NCBI GenBank assembly: GCA_017852075.1
Contig: JAFMLQ010000013.1
Coordinates: 1 to 48,884, forward strand
Direction of reading: 5' to 3'
DNA: 48,884 bases
DNA from: Flavobacteriaceae bacterium
Lineage (GTDB): Bacteria > Bacteroidota > Bacteroidia > Flavobacteriales > Flavobacteriaceae
Shown here: positions 44,581 through 48,884 of the stretch, piece by piece
Layout of the letters: each line of letters begins with the position of its first letter
Position numbering within the stretch: the stretch's first letter is position 1
The notes under the pieces: model-generated
The model's input: only the letters and a program-made list of their open reading frames with translations
What the model was told of the DNA's origin: nothing
Database searches by the model: none
Made by a program: the position numbers and the translations under genes

Positions 44581-46323
44581 TTAAATGCCCCAGTTTTTGA
44601 GTTTGTGGTTCCTAGGAGCCGTCTTTTTTAGTCGTTCTGTAATCTTGTCTAAATACATGGTGTTGTAACGCAGTCTTGAAATGTAATTGGGATTTTCTTG
44701 ATCCCCATTCCAACAATGTTCGGCATTATTGCCATAGTCAACTTCCCCGTTGTAGTAGGGGTTTTTAGTATTTTCTAAAAATTCTTCTGTTAGTACCACG
44801 GCATTGTTCAGATAGTAGTTGTCCATATCGCCGCAATAAATATTCACTTTTCCTTCCAGATCTTTCCCGATTTTATCCCAATCGCGTTCCATAATATATC
44901 TCAGATCGTAGTTTTCTCTCCAGTATTCAGCAACTTCACGATCGATTTCTCCAGTCAATTTATCCCAAATGGGTTTGGGATATCCGTTTTCACCCGCGGG
45001 GGAATACACCGCTTGCCAAATATCCCACTGGTCGCCTGAACGGCTGTTGTCTCCTAGAATATATTCCCTACGATTCATATCAATCAATTGGGTTTTGATA
45101 TGTCCTTTTCCGTCTCGCATTCCTGGTCGAAGGGTATTTTTAAAAGTTCCGTTTTTATAATAAGCGTTGTCATCTTTATAAATGTCCACCACGGTATAGG
45201 CTCTAAAGTCTATTGGGTCTGGGCAGGCCGCAAAACAACCGTTGTATTCTTTAGGATAAAACACCTGTACAGCAAGGGCTTCCCAGCCCCCAGTTGAACC
45301 CCCGTAAAGAAAACGTCCCCAACCTTCACCTACACCATTGAACATTTCTTCAACGTGTGGGATCAATTCATAAGTAATGGCATCGCCGTAGGGGCCCAAA
45401 TTTGCTGAATTTACAGCGTAAGAATCGTCGTAATAGGGATTTTGATGTTGAATTTCTATAACCAAAAATCTCGGAAAGTTTTTCGAAGTCCATTGTTTAT
45501 AAAAATCATACGCCTCTTTTTCCTGAATGTATTTGTATCCTGTGATGCCAAATCGATCACTAAATATTGTATCTTCTTTAGGAGCGGTAGGAGGAGTGGT
45601 TCTAAAACCACCTATAGTTTTGGGGAAATGCCCATGAAAAACCATTAGTGGGTACTCTGCTTTTTTGTCTTTATCAAATCCTTCTGGGATCAATACGTTG
45701 GCTTGAAGGTACATATCCCGTCCCCAAAATTCTGAAAGCAGTTCGCTTTTAATTTTAACATGTTTAACATATTTGCTGTCTTCCACAGGAGCAATAGGAG
45801 GGATCTCTTCTGAGATCACAATAGGAATCGGATTTGGACTTGAGGGGTCTAAGGTAACCTTGATAGGTTTGCTGTAAATGTTTTTTGGAGAGGTATTCCA
45901 ATGTTGTCCCTCTCCTTGATCCATAGGCAGTTGAACCGTGTGTCCATTGGATAGGTTGAAGGTGTCATATTTGTGGAGTATGGCCTGAACATAATAGTCT
46001 CCTTTCTCCAAATCATTTAATTTATCGATGGGGTATGCTAAGGTGTTGGAGGAAATAGTCTCTTTTTGGCCTGCATTCCAATTTTGAACATTTTTTCCTA
46101 CTACGATTCCCGTTTCATCAGAATCGTTGATTTGAAAACGCGGTTCTTTGGAGTCGTCCTTCGTTATGAGTACCAAAAGACGTCCGTCAAATCCCTCATC
46201 GCCCAATTCGTCATTGTAGGTAATTTCAAACAGGTGGGTTTCCGTTGGTGAGCACCCTGTAAAAAGTATTATGCTAAATAGTATGCCTAATAGGCTTGTC
46301 AATTCTTTTTTTGTCCGATCCAT
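44581..46323 (-). CDS. Esterase-like alpha/beta hydrolase lipoprotein
   Basis: With the ATG at 46323 the protein has 580 residues; a TTG at 46344 would add seven. It has a lipoprotein signal (LFTGC, about residue 24). Residues 25-190 form a beta-rich N-terminal domain, and residues 200-580 resemble putative esterases (alpha/beta hydrolase fold). The nucleophile elbow is GGSTGG with S343; AACPDP, GDMDNYYLNN and HCWNGD are candidate positions for acid and histidine. It opens the operon continued by the BNR, D-aminoacylase-like and amidohydrolase genes. Its substrate is unknown. Confidence 0.85.
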   Translation of the reverse strand: MDRTKKELTSLLGILFSIILFTGCSPTETHLFEITYNDELGDEGFDGRLLVLITKDDSKEPRFQINDSDETGIVVGKNVQNWNAGQKETISSNTLAYPIDKLNDLEKGDYYVQAILHKYDTFNLSNGHTVQLPMDQGEGQHWNTSPKNIYSKPIKVTLDPSSPNPIPIVISEEIPPIAPVEDSKYVKHVKIKSELLSEFWGRDMYLQANVLIPEGFDKDKKAEYPLMVFHGHFPKTIGGFRTTPPTAPKEDTIFSDRFGITGYKYIQEKEAYDFYKQWTSKNFPRFLVIEIQHQNPYYDDSYAVNSANLGPYGDAITYELIPHVEEMFNGVGEGWGRFLYGGSTGGWEALAVQVFYPKEYNGCFAACPDPIDFRAYTVVDIYKDDNAYYKNGTFKNTLRPGMRDGKGHIKTQLIDMNRREYILGDNSRSGDQWDIWQAVYSPAGENGYPKPIWDKLTGEIDREVAEYWRENYDLRYIMERDWDKIGKDLEGKVNIYCGDMDNYYLNNAVVLTEEFLENTKNPYYNGEVDYGNNAEHCWNGDQENPNYISRLRYNTMYLDKITERLKKTAPRNHKLKNWGI

Positions 46324-46375
46324 AAATAAACATTTAAATCTCAATTTAATAAAATTTAATGAGATGGATGTTCTC

Positions 46376-46383
46376 CAAATTTA
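46376..46383 (-). promoter_or_regulatory. Likely -7 promoter box of the esterase operon
   Basis: The minus strand reads TAAATTTG, an exact TAnnTTTG match, 52 bases before the ATG at 46323. No clear -33 TTG was found at the usual distance. Confidence 0.4.
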
Positions 46384-46446
46384 ATTTTGTTTTTTCGATT
46401 TTTAAACTTGGAAGATTTTGTACATTGTTGAACATAAATAAAAAAA

Positions 46447-48015
46447 ATGAAATATTTTTTTGTCCTAATCCTATCAAGTTTATTGAGCTTCAATACAACT
46501 TCGGCCCAAGAAAAATTCAATGGTCTTGCTAAGGGACCTTATAAAAAACTAGTAATTCGTGAAGCCATGGTCATTCCTGGGCATGGCGGACCTCCAGTGG
46601 GACCCTATGATATCGTAATCCAAGGAGATAAAATTACAGATATGATTCCTTTTGATCCAGTCACAGCAAAGTCTAGAGGTATTGTAGAACGAGAAACTGG
46701 GGATCGTGTTATAGACGCAAAAGGTAAGTATGTCATGCCCGGAATGATAGACCTGCACATGCACTTGCGAACAGATCCCATGCCTCTGGAATATGTATAT
46801 TATTTAAAATTAGCCCATGGGGTTACCACCATGGTTCCAGGTTCGGATCGCGGATTAAAATCGGGAATGGAACAAGCAAAACTGAGCAAACAAAATAAAA
46901 TTTTAGCGCCTAAATTATTTCCTATTTGGTCCTACGGAGCGATGACCAATTTTGATAAAATCGCTTTAGATGATCCTAAAAATGCGCCTGAAGTGGTCAA
47001 ACAAATGTTTGCTAAAGGAGCCCATGTAGTCAATGCTGGAAATCTAGGTTGGAGTCAAGAGTTGCTCAAGGCTGTATGTCGAGAAGTTACCGCCAATGGA
47101 GGAATCACCACCTATCACATTCCTCCCAGCACTACTGCAGTAACCCAAGCAGTAGATGCAGCACGGTTAGGAGTCACCATGATTGAGCACCACTATGCCT
47201 ATGCAGAATCTGCTTTGGATCGTCAAGTACAAGACTTTAAACCTACGTACAATTACAATGACGAAAACGAAAGATTTCGACAGGCGGGAAAGGTATGGTC
47301 AGAAACCAACGAAAAAAGGCTGCTCACAGAAGTAGTAGACTCGTTGATTCACTATGGAGTTACCATGCTGCCAACACGTGTTGTATATGAGGCCAATAGG
47401 GATATTTTACGAGCACAAAGTCTTCCATGGCACAAAAAATATACTCATAATTTACTTATTCAACGTAACGGACCCGACCCCAACTATCATGGTGCCTATC
47501 ATTATGATTGGACCAGTGATGACGAATATTATTGGTCTAAAGCCTTTGATTTATGGGGAGATTTGATTTTTGAATTCAATAAAAAAGGTGGTCGTGTAGC
47601 CTATGGCACCGATGACAGTTACATTTTTGCTACCCCTGGTTTTTCCAATATTCGTGAATTACAGCTTTTGCGTGAGACAGGAATGCACACCCTTGAAGTT
47701 TTAAAATCTGCAACACTCAATTCTGCTAAAACTTTACGACAAGAAAAATTAGGTTTGGTACGTCCTGGTTATACAGCAGATTTAATTATTGTCAATGAAA
47801 GTCCCCTTTACAATTTGAGAAACATGTACAGTTTTGGAGCTTTAACTACAGAACCTTCTGGAGAAATGGTGCGAAAAGGAGGCATTCTTCACACCATCAA
47901 AGACGGCATAGTGATCGAGAATGATAAGTTAATGGACGAGGTCGAAAAAATGGTTCGTGATTCCAAACAAGGAACCAAACCAACAGCTATGGAACTACCC
48001 TTTTTGATGAATTAG
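46447..48015 (+). CDS. Secreted amidohydrolase family protein
   Basis: The 522-residue protein has a signal peptide (cleavage near TTSA-Q, residue 20). The amidohydrolase metal motif is H104/H106 in DLHMHL, with further candidates in TTYHIPP, IEHHYAY and YGTDDS. The C-terminal strand region (GYTADLIIVNESP) is the usual small beta-domain of these enzymes. It is longer than the amidohydrolase at 38422-39756 and clearly divergent from it. It is divergent from the esterase operon and is followed by a small secreted protein four bases later. Confidence 0.9.
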   Translation: MKYFFVLILSSLLSFNTTSAQEKFNGLAKGPYKKLVIREAMVIPGHGGPPVGPYDIVIQGDKITDMIPFDPVTAKSRGIVERETGDRVIDAKGKYVMPGMIDLHMHLRTDPMPLEYVYYLKLAHGVTTMVPGSDRGLKSGMEQAKLSKQNKILAPKLFPIWSYGAMTNFDKIALDDPKNAPEVVKQMFAKGAHVVNAGNLGWSQELLKAVCREVTANGGITTYHIPPSTTAVTQAVDAARLGVTMIEHHYAYAESALDRQVQDFKPTYNYNDENERFRQAGKVWSETNEKRLLTEVVDSLIHYGVTMLPTRVVYEANRDILRAQSLPWHKKYTHNLLIQRNGPDPNYHGAYHYDWTSDDEYYWSKAFDLWGDLIFEFNKKGGRVAYGTDDSYIFATPGFSNIRELQLLRETGMHTLEVLKSATLNSAKTLRQEKLGLVRPGYTADLIIVNESPLYNLRNMYSFGALTTEPSGEMVRKGGILHTIKDGIVIENDKLMDEVEKMVRDSKQGTKPTAMELPFLMN

Positions 48016-48019
48016 AGAA

Positions 48020-48640
48020 ATGACACGTCTTTTTTTAGCACTTCTTGTATTATTTTCTATAAATGTTCATGCCCAACAGTATACGCGAACAATTTTGGGA
48101 GATAGTGTAAACAAAAGTACAAAACTAAAAGCCGAACGGTTCAAAACCATGTGGGATGGAAAAATCAAAGGAAAACGTTATTATAACGAGACTTTTATCC
48201 TAGGAAAAGTGAATGATGAATCGTATTACCTGAGATATGATCAGTATGCAGATCAATTTGAAGCCAAACGACAACAAGAACAAGAAGCCCAAAATTTGGA
48301 AAGAGAGCTATCGAAGGTAGTGACCTATGATTCTTTAAATTATTTTTTTCTCCCCTATTATTACAAAAATAAAAAACAGTTTAACGTAGGCTATTTGAAT
48401 TTACTTTTGAATTTGGACACACTCAAGATTTATGGGAAAAATGAAGTGACCTTTCGACCGGCAACTTTTTCTCCTACTACTATAGAGATTGGATTTCCCC
48501 CTCGATACATACACAGAAAACTTTTTTTTGTGCAGCGAATGGAAGAAACCCCCATTCAAATTAGTAAGCGAAAATTGAATAAACTTTTTGAAACATTGCC
48601 CCTTGAACCAGTTGAACTGAAGTCTGACTTCCTAAACTGA
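48020..48640 (+). CDS. Secreted protein of unknown function
   Basis: The 206-residue protein has a signal peptide (cleavage after NVHA, about residue 18). The mature part is rich in Lys, Tyr and Glu, with a charged helix around residues 80-100 (QFEAKRQQEQEAQNLEREL) followed by alternating beta-strands. There are no cysteines and no motif I recognise. It lies four bases after the amidohydrolase and is probably cotranscribed with it. Confidence 0.75.
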   Translation: MTRLFLALLVLFSINVHAQQYTRTILGDSVNKSTKLKAERFKTMWDGKIKGKRYYNETFILGKVNDESYYLRYDQYADQFEAKRQQEQEAQNLERELSKVVTYDSLNYFFLPYYYKNKKQFNVGYLNLLLNLDTLKIYGKNEVTFRPATFSPTTIEIGFPPRYIHRKLFFVQRMEETPIQISKRKLNKLFETLPLEPVELKSDFLN

Positions 48641-48676
48641 GGAGTTTTTATTACAGATCAAATAATAACTTTGTTT

Positions 48677-48731
48677 AAAACCTCATACGATTTTTTCGTC
48701 ACGAGCAGAAATCCTGATAAGATGAGGTTTT
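48677..48731. terminator. Long inverted repeat, possible bidirectional terminator
   Basis: AAAACCTCAT (48677-48686) and ATGAGGTTTT (48722-48731) are perfect inverted repeats enclosing 35 bases, which contain a smaller ACGA/TCGT hairpin (48687-48699). The A/T outer ends resemble the terminators found elsewhere in this window. It lies between the secreted protein gene and the XdhC gene. Confidence 0.45.
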
Positions 48732-48793
48732 CTGTTGTATACAAGGATCAAATCCATGTGAATTAATATCTTTATAGTGTAAGTTTCCCTGAG

Positions 48794-48884
48794 ATGACAC
48801 ACGAAATAAAACAACTTGTAGTGCAAGCATGGGCCTGGCAAAAGGACAATCGTAAAGTTGTCTTAGCCACAGTGGTAGAGATGG
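48794..48884 (+). CDS. N-terminal part of an XdhC/CoxI-family protein (cut by the window edge)
   Basis: An ATG at 48794 opens a frame that runs off the right edge; 30 residues are visible. They read as the usual XdhC start, a short helix followed by KVVLATVVEM, which matches the LATVVxxxGS strand of XdhC/CoxI proteins. These help insert the molybdenum cofactor into xanthine-dehydrogenase-type enzymes. The family call rests on this short stretch only. Confidence 0.6.
   Translation, partial: MTHEIKQLVVQAWAWQKDNRKVVLATVVEM

Noticed and set aside
1-48884. CRISPR arrays, insertion sequences, phage genes or toxin-antitoxin pairs
   Set aside because: No regularly spaced repeats, transposase or integrase motifs, or phage structural genes were seen on either strand.

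Overview
The window looks like a chromosomal segment of a member of the Flavobacteriia (Bacteroidota), probably marine. The evidence is low GC, A/T-rich intergenic DNA, promoter elements of the Bacteroidota type (TTTG ... TAnnTTTG), many exported proteins and lipoproteins, an ExbB-ExbD-TonB set, an NhaD antiporter and protein families typical of that group. No insertion sequence, integrase, prophage or CRISPR array is visible. Most of the sequence is tightly packed chromosome with a large secreted-protein region on the right.

Left part (1-12.1 kb). A truncated unknown gene converges on a minus-strand polyamine operon: arginine decarboxylase, agmatinase, then a deoxyhypusine-synthase-like protein. 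Together these predict arginine to agmatine to putrescine to (probably) homospermidine. Upstream of this operon lies an intergenic segment able to form a pseudoknot. Next come a DUF5916 outer-membrane-type protein and the glutamate synthase operon gltB-gltD, which ends in a textbook terminator.

Middle part (12.3-29.6 kb). This is mostly housekeeping: anmK, an NhaD antiporter, exbB-exbD-tonB-folC, tRNA-Val(UAC), a Dabb protein, a coiled-coil Zn-ribbon relative without cysteines, a Nif3-like protein, lpxK, an operon of a small Cys-containing membrane protein, an ECF sigma factor, an unusual Nramp relative and lipA, then DUF456, a TonB-C-like lipoprotein, ruvC, hemW, an M20 dipeptidase and tRNA-Leu(UAG).

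Right part (30.1-48.9 kb). Two accessory blocks stand out. The first (30.1-37.8 kb, plus strand) is a five-gene operon of planctomycete-type c-cytochrome proteins: PSCyt1-DUF1549-DUF1553, a Tat-type DUF1501 protein, a Tat-type beta-propeller, a lipoprotein, and a DUF2231-cytochrome c-LRR-like-chitobiase-C fusion. The last two proteins share a duplicated C-terminal module. The second (38.0-48.6 kb) is a cluster of exported hydrolases: an esterase lipoprotein, a very large BNR/VPS10-like propeller, a D-aminoacylase relative that has lost its HxH motif, and two further amidohydrolases, with small secreted proteins at each end. The window closes in the start of an XdhC-family gene.

The best candidates for something undescribed are the cytochrome/DUF1501 operon, the pseudoknot leader before the polyamine genes, the competing hairpins between tRNA-Val and the Dabb gene, and the Nramp relative whose DPGN metal-site motif reads GVSH. 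All functions are read from sequence alone; nothing here was tested by database search.
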